DNA from: JAAZZY01 sp964612505 | GTDB lineage: Bacteria > Chlamydiota > Chlamydiia > Chlamydiales > JAAZZY01 | Length of the DNA: 64,000 nt | Assembly (NCBI GenBank): GCA_964612505.1 | Contig: CAZTEX010000011.1 | Coordinates: 12,956 to 76,955 of the forward strand | Direction of reading: 5' to 3' | In this document: in pieces, positions 25,740-34,624 of the stretch | Layout: every line of letters begins with the position of its first letter | Position numbering within the stretch: the first letter of the stretch is position 1 | Translations under genes and position numbers: made by a program | The notes under the pieces: model-generated | What the model was told of the DNA's origin: nothing | Seen by the model: the letters and a program-made list of their open reading frames with translations, nothing else | Database searches by the model: none

Positions 25740-26288
25740 TTACGTTGATTTGAGATAGCTAAAACAAGCTTGCATTAATCTAGTGTAAAGATCAGAGCTA
25801 TCTTGTGTTTGATCTTTGGCTTTATCAGGGTGAAAATCTTTAAAAACTTTAGCACATTTTTTTGCAAGCTTCTGACAACTAGGCTTTTCTGTTTTTTCTT
25901 TAAATATGCACGAAAATATTTCTTTGAAATCTTGAAATTCGCACTTTGAAATAAGATCACGCACGGTTTTTTCATTTGCAAGTAGCTGAATTTTTTCAAG
26001 TTGGTTGTGCTTCTGCAACAGCTGAGCTTCTTGAGTATTAGATAGATCGAGTAGTCTCAGCTTCTCCCTATCAATCTTTGCTTTCTCTTTCTCTTCCTTT
26101 CTCTTTATATTCTGCTCTTCCCACTCTTTTTGCAAATTCTTTCGCTCTTCTTCATTTGCGAAAAGAGGGTCATAATCTTCAGCCTTTTTCCCAAACTGAT
26201 CTTTGATATCAGGGTTTACTTTGCAATCTTCTTCTAGTATTTTTATAACTTTAGTATACCAATTCAGTTTTTGCTCAACATCTTGCAA
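25740..26288 (-). pseudogene. 3' part of a frameshifted ankyrin-like/HPDK gene
   Basis: 182 residues from a TTG; the frame is actually open upstream to 26483 and overlaps the end of the next gene. N-terminal part: ankyrin-like VNPDIKDQFGKKAEDY, then a Lys/Glu-rich coiled coil, then LAKKCAKVFKDFHPDKAKD near the end. HPDK after basic helical residues recalls the J-domain tripeptide, but the rest of a standard J domain is not clear. The TTG has no ribosome site. Adding one T in the T-tract at 26458-26461 joins it to the upstream gene as one 623-residue protein. Confidence 0.6.
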
Positions 26289-26452
26289 TTGCGAGCTTGT
26301 GATATAAGCAAAATGGAGGAGTGTTTTATGATTATGTTCGCTTCCAAATGATTGATTAAAATCGATCTGATGGGGATATTTTTCTTTAATAGCCAGTAAG
26401 TAGGCAATCAGATTTTCGACTTCAGAAAGAGAATCTTTCTTTTCAATGGCAT

Positions 26453-27610
26453 CTAAGAAAAGCTGTTCAAGAGAGAAATAGGTTTAGAATCTTTTGAAAG
26501 AAATAGAGGCTGATTAAAATCAAACCCTTGATCTAATAAACTAGTTGATAATGCAAGCTCGTTGATACTGCTTATACCCTGTAGTTCCAAATAGTGGATA
26601 GTTACTTCTCGGTTGAATTCAGGATACACAAGATCTAGAAAGCCCTTCTTTGTATTGACATGTAACTTAGCAAAATTCTGTATGATTTCTTCAGCTTCTT
26701 TAGCTATTGGATTTGCGGGATCTCTACGCATATAGTAAGTGGCCAGATTGTTCAACGCAAAGTTCTTCCCAATAAATATGTTTCTTAAATTAGATTCTTC
26801 ATAAGAAGGAAGATTTGGTAAAACATCCATCAGATACCAAATGAGATACTGATTGCTTACCCAGTGCAGATGTGAGTACGCTTTATCGACAGAAGGATCT
26901 TTTGATAGGCTAAATTGAGAAAAATAAGGATAAAATTTGCGTAACAGGTTGAATTGAGTGTCTTCGGGTAAACATCCCCATTTAGGATGGTTGAAAGAAG
27001 TTAAAAGATCTTTTAGACAAAGCAAGTCTGTTGTTTGAAATTCTCCTAAAGTGTAAAAGTCCAGATTAATTTTGGTGCTTTGTTCAAAGCAAAAAGTATT
27101 ACAGATTTTTTGATCTAAATTTTGACTAATATAATCTAAGATGCCTTTCAAATTTTCAATAGGTTGATTCGATTTTGCCAGGGCTTCAAACACTTCAAAA
27201 TGAGGCGATTGTTTTGCTGGGCAGCGCATGCTATTATAACTATCTTTAAAATAGGCCATATTTGAACAAAAAGTGCCATATCGCTCATCCAGCATTCCTT
27301 TCATCTTATCTAAATCTAACTGATCGGTTGCCAAGGTGAATCTTTCTTGCCAGCTGTTACTTGGTTCTCTTGGATTATTTTGAATATTTCGCACGTAATA
27401 GTCGAAAGCAAAACCTGCAGCTAATAGCGTTGTACCTACTGCGCCGGCTTTAATAAATAAACCCTTCCAAGAAGAAGATTTATTCTTAAGTTTTTCAACA
27501 GCAGTTGGAGGTTTATTGTTATTTTCTAAAGGAATGCTCTTTGCTAATCTAAGATCAGTGAGTGTAAGATCCTGAAAGAGTGTTGAATTATCCAAACTGC
27601 ATTTTGTCAT
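26453..27610 (-). CDS. Membrane-anchored hypothetical protein, 5' part of the frameshifted gene
   Basis: 385 residues as read. Start at the ATG with GGAGAA 5 nt upstream; a TTG four codons earlier is less likely. One hydrophobic segment (about 48-70, IKAGAVGTTLLAAGFAFDYYV) follows a basic stretch, giving a single-pass anchor. The remainder is helical, cysteine-containing and ends in an ankyrin-like unit (STSLLDQGFDFNQ) that is echoed just after the frameshift (HQIDFNQ). I do not recognise the family. Host-interaction proteins in chlamydiae often have this build, but that is only an inference. Confidence 0.6.
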   Translation of the reverse strand: MTKCSLDNSTLFQDLTLTDLRLAKSIPLENNNKPPTAVEKLKNKSSSWKGLFIKAGAVGTTLLAAGFAFDYYVRNIQNNPREPSNSWQERFTLATDQLDLDKMKGMLDERYGTFCSNMAYFKDSYNSMRCPAKQSPHFEVFEALAKSNQPIENLKGILDYISQNLDQKICNTFCFEQSTKINLDFYTLGEFQTTDLLCLKDLLTSFNHPKWGCLPEDTQFNLLRKFYPYFSQFSLSKDPSVDKAYSHLHWVSNQYLIWYLMDVLPNLPSYEESNLRNIFIGKNFALNNLATYYMRRDPANPIAKEAEEIIQNFAKLHVNTKKGFLDLVYPEFNREVTIHYLELQGISSINELALSTSLLDQGFDFNQPLFLSKDSKPISLLNSFS

Positions 27611-27635
27611 GAACTTCTCCAAATTATTTTTCTAA

Positions 27636-27919
27636 TCATTCATCTGTTTTTAGGTAATTCACACAAGCTTGAACTAATTGAACAAAAGTACTTGAAGTTT
27701 CCCAAGTCCAATCTCTAATTTTATCAGGATGAAAGACTCTAACAGCCACAGCGCATTTCCCTTCAAGTCTTTGACAGATTGAATCAAAACTACTGCCACA
27801 ATTTTGGATAAGATAGCGAACTTTACTATTTTGTAAAAGATCCTCTACGTTTCTACTAAATTATATTGTGTTAATAATGATGAGGTTGAATTTGATGAAA
27901 TGATTGCTACTGCTGTCAT
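27636..27919 (-). pseudogene. Remnant paralogue of the HPDK gene
   Basis: An ATG opens MTAVAIISSNSTSSLLTQYN and soon hits a stop. A neighbouring frame then gives NVEDLLQNSKVRYLIQNC, AVRVFHPDKIRDW and LVQACVNYLKTDE, matching the gene to the left (TVRDLISKC, KDFHPDKAKD, LMQACFSYLKS). Most of the N-terminal portion found in the neighbour is absent, so this is a shortened, frameshifted duplicate. Confidence 0.65.
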
Positions 27920-28310
27920 GTATTTTTTCCTTCTTTTGAGATTATAAGTTAAATTTTTTAATATAAAACTAAAAACAACATCAAATATGTATTATTTGAT
28001 AATTTATATATTATAAAAGATTATTATTAATAATTAATTAAGATTCACTTCTTTGGTGGAGTTTAAAAATTAAATTTAAAGATATTCCTTGTTAGAGGAA
28101 AAAAGTGCATACGATATTAGATATTCTGAGTAGAAAAAAACAAGAGATTTAGTCGTCTCTGCTCGTAAAATGAAGCTATTTTCTTAAAATAAATAATTGA
28201 CTTTAGAAGGTGTATTGGGTTGTAAAATAAATGTTTTAATTATATTAAATTATTTATTTTTAATAGGATCAATTCTATAATAGATACCTTAAATTAAGGC
28301 GTTTATTATC
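27920..28310. other. AT-rich intergenic region
   Basis: About 390 bases with no credible gene on either strand. A TATAAT at 28276-28281 lies 30 nt before the next rightward gene and could be its -10; the matching -35 is poor (TTTATT). Nothing else recognisable. Confidence 0.4.
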
Positions 28311-29135
28311 ATGACAGATTATCTACTCATAGATAGCGGAGATGGGCAAAAACTAGAGCAATACGGCCCTTATAAGCTGGTTCGCCCTTGCGCACAAGCG
28401 CTGTGGCAACCTGCTTTACCCGCTCAAGAGTGGAAAAAAGCAGATGCTACGTTTTCTCGTGAGGAAAATGGTGGTTGGGTGACTCATCAATCGGTTCCCA
28501 TGCAATGGCAAATTGAATATCAGAATTTAAAGTTTCACATTGAGCGGACTAATTTTGGACATGTAGGCCTTTTCCCAGAACATGGCCTGCTTTGGGGATG
28601 GCTTAAAGAGCAGATTGCAAAACGTGAAAACGCCTCTATCCTCAACTTGTTTGGCTATACAGGAGCTGCGACCCTTTTTGCTGCTAAATGTGGAGCTCAG
28701 GTTTGTCATTTAGATGCTTCTAAGAAAGTCGTTGAAAAAGCGAGAGAAAATGCTCAGTTAAATGGGATGGAAGATTATCCAATTCGTTGGATCGTAGACG
28801 ATGTCTTTAAGTTTTTAAAGCGAGAGATCAAACGAGAAAAAAAATATGATGGAATCATTTTAGATCCGCCCTCTTTTGGACGAGGCTCTAAAGGAGAGGT
28901 TTTTAAATTTGAAAGTGATTTATTTGGACTCTTAGAGTTAGTTAAAGCAGTTCTTTCAGAAGAGCCACTGTTTGTTTTACTCACGTGTCATACCACAGGG
29001 GTCACTCCAATTGTACTCAGCAATATGTTAAAGCAAGCTTTTTCAAATGCACAGATAGAGACTGGAGAGCTTGCTCTCAAGTCTAAATACCATGATTTAC
29101 CGAAGGGACTTTATGCTAAGTGCACCTTTAAATAG
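28311..29135 (+). CDS. RlmI-like class I SAM-dependent methyltransferase
   Basis: 274 residues. SAM-binding motif I is NLFGYTGAATLFAA, with motif II CHLDASKKVVEKARENAQLNG and the catalytic-site ILDPPSFGRG. This pattern is that of the RlmI/RlmK group that methylates C or G in 23S rRNA. The N-terminal PUA domain of RlmI is missing, so the RNA target may differ. Its end overlaps the TrmH-family gene by 23 nt; three RNA-modification genes follow one another here. Confidence 0.8.
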   Translation: MTDYLLIDSGDGQKLEQYGPYKLVRPCAQALWQPALPAQEWKKADATFSREENGGWVTHQSVPMQWQIEYQNLKFHIERTNFGHVGLFPEHGLLWGWLKEQIAKRENASILNLFGYTGAATLFAAKCGAQVCHLDASKKVVEKARENAQLNGMEDYPIRWIVDDVFKFLKREIKREKKYDGIILDPPSFGRGSKGEVFKFESDLFGLLELVKAVLSEEPLFVLLTCHTTGVTPIVLSNMLKQAFSNAQIETGELALKSKYHDLPKGLYAKCTFK

Positions 29136-29931
29136 TATTACAAGTACGCAAAATCCCAAAGTCAAAGCGATTCTTAGATTAAAAGATAAGCGTGAGCGCG
29201 ATGAGACAGGCCTTTACTTAATAGAGGGTTTTCGAGAGCTTTTTAGAGCTCATGAGGGTAAAGCATCGATTGAATCTCTCTTTGTGTGTTCAGAGCTATT
29301 TTTAAAAGATAATGAGTATAATTTGATCCATTCTTTCAAAGAACAGGGAGTGGCCGTTTATCATTGCTCGCAAAATGTTTTTGAGAAAATCTCTTATAGA
29401 GATCGTCCTGATGGACTTTTAGCTATTGCAAGGCAAAATCCTCAAAAATTAGAAGATTTATCTTTAGATCATAAAGCTGCTTTTCTAGTGATTGCAGTGA
29501 GTATTGAAAAGCCTGGCAATTTAGGAACTATTTTAAGAAGTGCTGATGCGGTAGGGGCTGATGCCATTATCGTAGTTGATCAAGTGACCGATATTTATAA
29601 TCCAAATGTTGTGAGAGCCAGTGTTGGCACTTTATTTACACAACCTGTGATGGAAGCCTCTTCAGAAGAAGTTTTTGATTGGCTTGCAAAAAATCAAGTG
29701 CAGATTGTTACAACCTCACCTAGCGCCAAAAAAATATATACCCAAGTAGATTACCGTATTCCTACTGCTATTGTGGTGGGTTCTGAGCAATATGGTTTAC
29801 CCTCTCAGTGGTTTGATAAGGCTCAGCAAAATGTTTATATTCCCATGTGCGGCCATGCAGATTCACTAAATGCTGCTACATGTACAACTTTAATGCTTTA
29901 TGAAGTTCTTAGACAACGACGCTCTTTATGA
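29113..29931 (+). CDS. TrmH/SpoU-family RNA 2'-O-methyltransferase
   Basis: SPOUT-fold methyltransferase acting on rRNA or tRNA ribose. Start set at the ATG that opens MLSAPLNSITSTQNP (GAAGGGA upstream); an ATG 14 codons earlier is deep in the preceding gene. N-terminal substrate-binding domain to about residue 105, then SIEKPGNLGTILRSADAVGA (motif 1), IVVGSEQYGLP (motif 2) and IPMCGHADSLNAATC (motif 3 with knot). About 272 residues. Overlaps both neighbours, implying coupled translation. Confidence 0.87.
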   Translation: MLSAPLNSITSTQNPKVKAILRLKDKRERDETGLYLIEGFRELFRAHEGKASIESLFVCSELFLKDNEYNLIHSFKEQGVAVYHCSQNVFEKISYRDRPDGLLAIARQNPQKLEDLSLDHKAAFLVIAVSIEKPGNLGTILRSADAVGADAIIVVDQVTDIYNPNVVRASVGTLFTQPVMEASSEEVFDWLAKNQVQIVTTSPSAKKIYTQVDYRIPTAIVVGSEQYGLPSQWFDKAQQNVYIPMCGHADSLNAATCTTLMLYEVLRQRRSL

Positions 29932-30613
29932 GCCTCACATTTTATTCGATGACAATCATCTGTGTATAGCAGTGAAGCCTCCAGGGATAGCTGTCCCAAT
30001 AGAAAACTCAGGTGATGAAAGCTTGGAAGGGTTTTTATTAAACTACTATCGAAAAAAATTAGGTAAAGAGACAATTTTTTTGCAACCCATTCATCGTTTA
30101 GATAAGCCAGTCGGCGGGATTGTCATTTTTGCTCGCTCGAGCAAAGCTTTGCAGCGTTTACAAGAAGCTCAAAGACAAAAGGAAATTACTAAATTTTATC
30201 TTGCAAAGGTTCATGGGCAAGTTCGAAAAAATAAAGCGATCCTTAAACATTTTCTCGTCCATGGAGATCACGAAGCTCATGTGGTTGAATCTGGAGGAAA
30301 AGAGGCTCAGCTTAAATATATTTGTCTTGAGAAAAGCTCAGAGGGTTCTTTGCTCGTGATCCAGCTGCTGACAGGGCGTTATCATCAAATTCGCGTTCAA
30401 CTCTCTACCATAGGTCACCCTGTCATTGGTGATCAAAAATATGGTTCATGGACTAAAATGAGGCAGAATAAAATTCTGCTCTATCACACTAAAATTTCTT
30501 TCGTCCATCCCGTCACTAAAAAAAGGATGGTCTTTAAAGTGAGGCCTGCCTTTTTTAAACAAGATCGCAAGCTTCTGGAGGCATCCAGTGAGCGGGCTTT
30601 CCTTCCCACTTAA
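29900..30613 (+). CDS. RluA-family pseudouridine synthase
   Basis: Converts uridine to pseudouridine in rRNA or tRNA. The signature PIHRLDKPVGGIVIFARS has the catalytic Asp; LLTGRYHQIRVQL and GDQKYG are the other conserved motifs. 237 residues and no S4 domain, as in RluA/RluC short forms. It starts 32 nt inside the methyltransferase gene and its 3' end overlaps the convergent thioredoxin-like gene by 59 nt. Confidence 0.87.
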   Translation: MKFLDNDALYEPHILFDDNHLCIAVKPPGIAVPIENSGDESLEGFLLNYYRKKLGKETIFLQPIHRLDKPVGGIVIFARSSKALQRLQEAQRQKEITKFYLAKVHGQVRKNKAILKHFLVHGDHEAHVVESGGKEAQLKYICLEKSSEGSLLVIQLLTGRYHQIRVQLSTIGHPVIGDQKYGSWTKMRQNKILLYHTKISFVHPVTKKRMVFKVRPAFFKQDRKLLEASSERAFLPT

Positions 30614-31136
30614 TATTGCATCCAATCGGATTAGTTAAAGAGACGGCTATTTTTTCCCCTTTTAAAAAATTATCGATCGCATCTTGCAGTTCATGGGTTG
30701 TCGACTGCTTATGATCTCTGGGGTGATTAATTGCGCGCCCAGTATAAATCAGTTTGCGATGTTGATCGAAAAAGAAGAAATGAGGCGTTTTTAAAGCGCC
30801 ATATTTTTTTGCAATCTCTTGCGATTGATCGTGAAGATAAACCCATGGAAACTTTTCTTTTGCCATCACCCCAATCATGTGATCAAAAGAATCTTCTTTG
30901 TAGGTATTGGGACTATTAGAGTTAATTGCTACAAAATCAATTCCGTGATCTTGATAACCCTTTGCTAGTTTTGCAGTATTTTCATTAGACCCAATGACAT
31001 AGGGACAATGATTACAAGTAAAGAAAATGACAAGCCCTTTTGCTTTTGCAAAATCTTTGAGAGCATATTGTTTATGATCTGTAGCTAATAAATGAAAATC
31101 AGGTGCTGATTGCCCTAACTTAAGAGTGTAACTCAT
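30555..31136 (-). CDS. Thioredoxin-fold AhpC/TSA-like protein
   Basis: 193 residues without signal peptide. LGQSAPDF opens an AhpC/TSA-type fold and VIFFTCNHCPYVIGSNE carries the active-site CxxC-like CNHC; KTPHFFFFD is the cis-Pro segment. This matches the thioredoxin-family proteins often annotated redoxin-domain proteins, of unsettled substrate. It probably reduces peroxides or disulfides in the cytoplasm. The unusually long convergent overlap with the pseudouridine synthase covers its last 19 codons. Confidence 0.8.
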   Translation of the reverse strand: MSYTLKLGQSAPDFHLLATDHKQYALKDFAKAKGLVIFFTCNHCPYVIGSNENTAKLAKGYQDHGIDFVAINSNSPNTYKEDSFDHMIGVMAKEKFPWVYLHDQSQEIAKKYGALKTPHFFFFDQHRKLIYTGRAINHPRDHKQSTTHELQDAIDNFLKGEKIAVSLTNPIGCNIKWEGKPAHWMPPEACDLV

Positions 31137-31321
31137 GGTTGTTCCTCATGAAAAATGAATAAAGAGAAAATGATATATCGATAATTTTTATATTTCTACG
31201 AATCATTTCTCATTCTTATATAGCAGAGTTAAAAATTACTCGCTTCAGATGAAGTTGTTTTCTTTGCCAAAAAAAATGTTCTATGTACAATCGGATTTTC
31301 TTTAGTTGAAAAGGTGCCTTT

Positions 31322-31945
31322 ATGCAAGATCTGATTTTGTCTGCCGTCGAAGATGGTATTGCAGCTATTCAACAACTTAAAAATAGTCACAGCCTCACCT
31401 TTATTGAACAAAGTGCGCAAATGATTGCAGATTGTTATCAAAAAGGGGGCAAACTCATTATTGCAGGTAATGGCGGTAGTTTGTGTGACGCAGCTCATTT
31501 TGCAGAAGAAATGACGGGTCAATATCGTTTGCCTCGCGCTGCTTTGCCAGCGATTGCTCTTAATGATCCTGGATTTTTAACTTGTACTGCCAACGATTTT
31601 GGTTTTGAAACTGTCTTTGCTAGAGGTGTTGCTGCTTTTGGAAATCCCGGAGATATCTTTATTGGTTTAACTACAAGCGGTAATTCAGTCAATTTGATCA
31701 AGGGCTTTGAAGTTGCCATCCAAAAAAGGCTGAAAACAATTGCTTTTTTAGGAAAAGGGGGAGGTAAGTTAAAAGGGATTGCAGATCTAGAGCTCATTAT
31801 CGAAGATTTCAAAACTTCAGATCGTATTCAAGAAGCTCATATGAGCGCTATTCACATTGTCATAGAGATGGTTGAAAAAGAATTATTCTATGGTAAAAAT
31901 TCTCCATTTCCCCGTTCTTTACAATTTTTACCCTTAAAATCATAA
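31322..31945 (+). CDS. gmhA: SIS-domain sugar-phosphate isomerase (GmhA-like)
   Basis: 207 residues. Hallmarks of sedoheptulose-7-phosphate isomerase: KLIIAGNGGSLCDAAHFAEEMTGQ, FIGLTTSGNSVNLIKGFEVA, and a terminal helix with EAHMSAIHIVIEMVE containing the zinc-site His/Glu residues. It makes a heptose phosphate for LPS core. It is directly followed by lpxK (1-nt gap), which fits an envelope role. The classical Chlamydia LPS has no heptose, so the product's destination here is open. Confidence 0.82.
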   Translation: MQDLILSAVEDGIAAIQQLKNSHSLTFIEQSAQMIADCYQKGGKLIIAGNGGSLCDAAHFAEEMTGQYRLPRAALPAIALNDPGFLTCTANDFGFETVFARGVAAFGNPGDIFIGLTTSGNSVNLIKGFEVAIQKRLKTIAFLGKGGGKLKGIADLELIIEDFKTSDRIQEAHMSAIHIVIEMVEKELFYGKNSPFPRSLQFLPLKS

Positions 31946-31946
31946 A

Positions 31947-33074
31947 ATGATCTTAAAGTTAATGGATCAAATTCATTCCTCTAAAAAAGGGATCGCTTTG
32001 AATTTTTTGCGAGCCATTCTTTTTTTTGTGAGTTTGCTTTATCGATTAGTGATGGCTGTAAGAAACGCTTTTTATGATAGCTGTTATCAACAGAAAGATA
32101 AAAACCAAATGAAGTTTTTTGGATTCAAAGTACATTCATTTAAGCCACAGGTTATCAGTATTGGCAATATCGTTGCTGGCGGAACGGGAAAAACTCCTTT
32201 AACGATATTACTTGCAAAAAAGATCTTAGCGAAGAAAAAAACAGTGGCCATACTCTCTCGTGGTTATAAAGCAAAAATGGAACATTCTCCTTCTGGGTCA
32301 GAGCAAATTAGCAAAGGGCAAGGCCCAGAGCGTTCTGCAATAGAGTGTGGAGATGAGCCTTATTTGATGAGTCGCAGCGTGCCCGAAGCTTTATTTTATG
32401 TAGGCAAAAGCAGAATTGAAAGCGCGCGCAAGGCAACAGATAAAAAAGCGCAGGTTATTTTGCTCGATGATGGGATGCAATATCGAAAGTTATTTAGAAA
32501 CTATGACGTTGTCATCCTTGATGCTCAAGATCCATTTGGTAGAAATTATTTCTTACCGAGAGGTCTTTTAAGAGAACATCCAAAATCCTTGAAACGAGCC
32601 AATCTTCTTGTCATCAATCATGTGCAAGATAGAGCTCATTTTGACAAAGTATTAACGCAAGTGCGCTCTTTTAGCTCGGCTTTAGCGGTCGCCACTAGGC
32701 CTAGATATCTAAAAACTATTTTAATGAGTTCAAGGTTAGAAATTTCTTTAAAAGGAAAAAAGGTCATTGCATTTTGTGGAATAGCAAAACCCAATTATTT
32801 TTTTGAGCTTCTAAAGCAGCAAGGGGCCATTATTTCTTCAAAATATATTTTTGCTGATCACGAGCCAACTCCATTAGGTTTTTTAGAAAAGCTTTCGGGT
32901 GAGATAAGAAATGAGAAGGTTGATTTTGTTGTCTGTACAGAAAAAGATGCTGTAAAATTAGAAAATTTAAAATTAGAGCAACCCCTAGCCTATATTGTTA
33001 TGGAGCTAGAGATTCTCTATGGGCAAAACGAATTAGACCAAGCGATCGAAAGCATGATCTTTAGCGCTAATTAG
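31947..33074 (+). CDS. lpxK: Tetraacyldisaccharide 4'-kinase LpxK
   Basis: Adds the 4'-phosphate in lipid A synthesis at the inner membrane. After an N-terminal hydrophobic helix (residues 18-37) comes the P-loop VISIGNIVAGGTGKTPLT, then LSRGYK, GDEPYLM, VILLDDGMQYRK and a C-terminal FCGIAKP/DHEP segment. 375 residues, normal. Adjacent to the preceding SIS gene, so they form a two-gene envelope unit. Confidence 0.92.
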   Translation: MILKLMDQIHSSKKGIALNFLRAILFFVSLLYRLVMAVRNAFYDSCYQQKDKNQMKFFGFKVHSFKPQVISIGNIVAGGTGKTPLTILLAKKILAKKKTVAILSRGYKAKMEHSPSGSEQISKGQGPERSAIECGDEPYLMSRSVPEALFYVGKSRIESARKATDKKAQVILLDDGMQYRKLFRNYDVVILDAQDPFGRNYFLPRGLLREHPKSLKRANLLVINHVQDRAHFDKVLTQVRSFSSALAVATRPRYLKTILMSSRLEISLKGKKVIAFCGIAKPNYFFELLKQQGAIISSKYIFADHEPTPLGFLEKLSGEIRNEKVDFVVCTEKDAVKLENLKLEQPLAYIVMELEILYGQNELDQAIESMIFSAN

Positions 33075-33370
33075 GAATCTTTTATCCAGGTATTAAGATT
33101 AAATTTTCAAAAAATAATTGTTGTTTTGTTTCAAAATAGGACTATCTAGGTCAAGAGCCAAGAGATCTTTTTTGGTGCATATAATCGTTTATTGGGCTAA
33201 AATTCATAGCAATATTTTGATAAAATTAAAAAATAAATATTATCTCAAGATGAAAAAGTTTTCTTTAAGAGGGCTCTTTTTTAATCTATTTTGTGCGTTT
33301 CCTCCGTCTGTTTGAAAATGTATGGATAATAAATGAGATGAATTTGTTATAAAAATTAAGGAAAGAGCCT

Positions 33371-34609
33371 ATGAAATTATGGTTAAAGATCTTAATAGGA
33401 ATGTTCTTAGGAGTTCTTGTTGGGGTATTAGTTGGACCCAAAGCTGAACACCTTAAACCTCTTGGTCAAATATTTCTAAATATGATCAGCATGCTGATCA
33501 TACCTCTTATCTTTTCATCAATGATCGTTGGTATTAATAGTATTCGAGATCCTGGTAAGCTCGGACGCGTTGGGATAAAAACCATCGGACTTTATGTTTC
33601 AACCACCGTCATTGCTATTTGCATCGGGCTGACTTTTGCATTTCTGTTTAAGCCAGGATGCAATCTTGGTTTTGCTGCTGCTTTGCAGTCAAGTGCTCAT
33701 AACTATGATAAAGTGGAAGGAATCTCCACTCTTATTTTAAATGTGATCCCAAGTAATCCTTTTGCTTCATTTACTTCTGGAAATATCTTGCAAGTCATCG
33801 TATTTGCTATTTTTGTGGGACTAGCGATTCAAATGACTGCAAAAAAAGCAGATCCGTTTTTAAACTTTTTAGAATCTGTCTCTGAAGTCATGTATTCTCT
33901 GACAAACATAGTCATGAAATTTGCTCCTGTTGGGGTTTTTGCAATTATGGCCTCTGTGGCCGGTACTTTTGGAATAGGGGTACTCATTCCGCTGGCTAAG
34001 CTACTGGGGACTATTTATCTAGCCTCGTTAGTCCAATTGGGATTATTTACATTTATGCTCATGTTTTTGTGTGGCTTAAATCCGATCTTATTTTTTAAAG
34101 GTATGATCGAAGCCATGATCTTTGCTTTTTCAACGTGCAGTAGCTCAGCGAGCGTACCAATTACTATTCATTGCGCTGTTCATAACTTAGGAGTTCCAAA
34201 AAATATTGCCCGTTTTGTGATCCCCCTTGGATCTACTGTCAATATGAATGGAACGGCTATTTTTCATGGCGTAGCGGCTGTTTTTGTAGCTCAAATGTAT
34301 GGAATTAACCTTAGTGTTCAAAGCATTATCATTATTGTGGTGACCTCAACCCTATCTGCAATTGGTACAGCGGGCATTCCGGGTGCTGGTTTTTTAATTT
34401 TATCGATGGTCTTAAAATCAGTCGGTTTGCCTTTAGAAGGCCTTGCCATCATTTTTGCTATCGATAGACTGCGAGATATGGTTGGTACGGTAGTTAATAT
34501 CGTCGGTGATGCCATTGTAGCTGTTTATGTAGCTAAATCAGAAGGAGAGTTAGATTTGAAACAATATAATGATCCTCACATCTTAGTTTTAGAAAATAGC
34601 GAAATGTAA
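33371..34609 (+). CDS. DAACS dicarboxylate/amino acid:cation symporter
   Basis: 412-residue inner-membrane protein of the glutamate/dicarboxylate symporter family (GltP, DctA). Seen: LIIPLIFSSMIVGI, the serine-rich hairpin FSTCSSSASVPIT, PLGSTVNMNGTAI (cation/substrate helix) and the last re-entrant region SAIGTAGIPGAG, then IDRLRDMVGTVVNIVGD. AAGGAAAG lies before the ATG. Imports glutamate, aspartate or C4-dicarboxylates from the host, which would feed the TCA-cycle genes that follow (E2 16 nt downstream). Confidence 0.9.
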   Translation: MKLWLKILIGMFLGVLVGVLVGPKAEHLKPLGQIFLNMISMLIIPLIFSSMIVGINSIRDPGKLGRVGIKTIGLYVSTTVIAICIGLTFAFLFKPGCNLGFAAALQSSAHNYDKVEGISTLILNVIPSNPFASFTSGNILQVIVFAIFVGLAIQMTAKKADPFLNFLESVSEVMYSLTNIVMKFAPVGVFAIMASVAGTFGIGVLIPLAKLLGTIYLASLVQLGLFTFMLMFLCGLNPILFFKGMIEAMIFAFSTCSSSASVPITIHCAVHNLGVPKNIARFVIPLGSTVNMNGTAIFHGVAAVFVAQMYGINLSVQSIIIIVVTSTLSAIGTAGIPGAGFLILSMVLKSVGLPLEGLAIIFAIDRLRDMVGTVVNIVGDAIVAVYVAKSEGELDLKQYNDPHILVLENSEM

Positions 34610-34624
34610 GAAAGGAGAAATAAA

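Noticed and set aside
33118..33315. 65-codon open frame between lpxK and the symporter gene
   Set aside because: No ribosome site, AT-driven composition and no conserved features; treated as intergenic.
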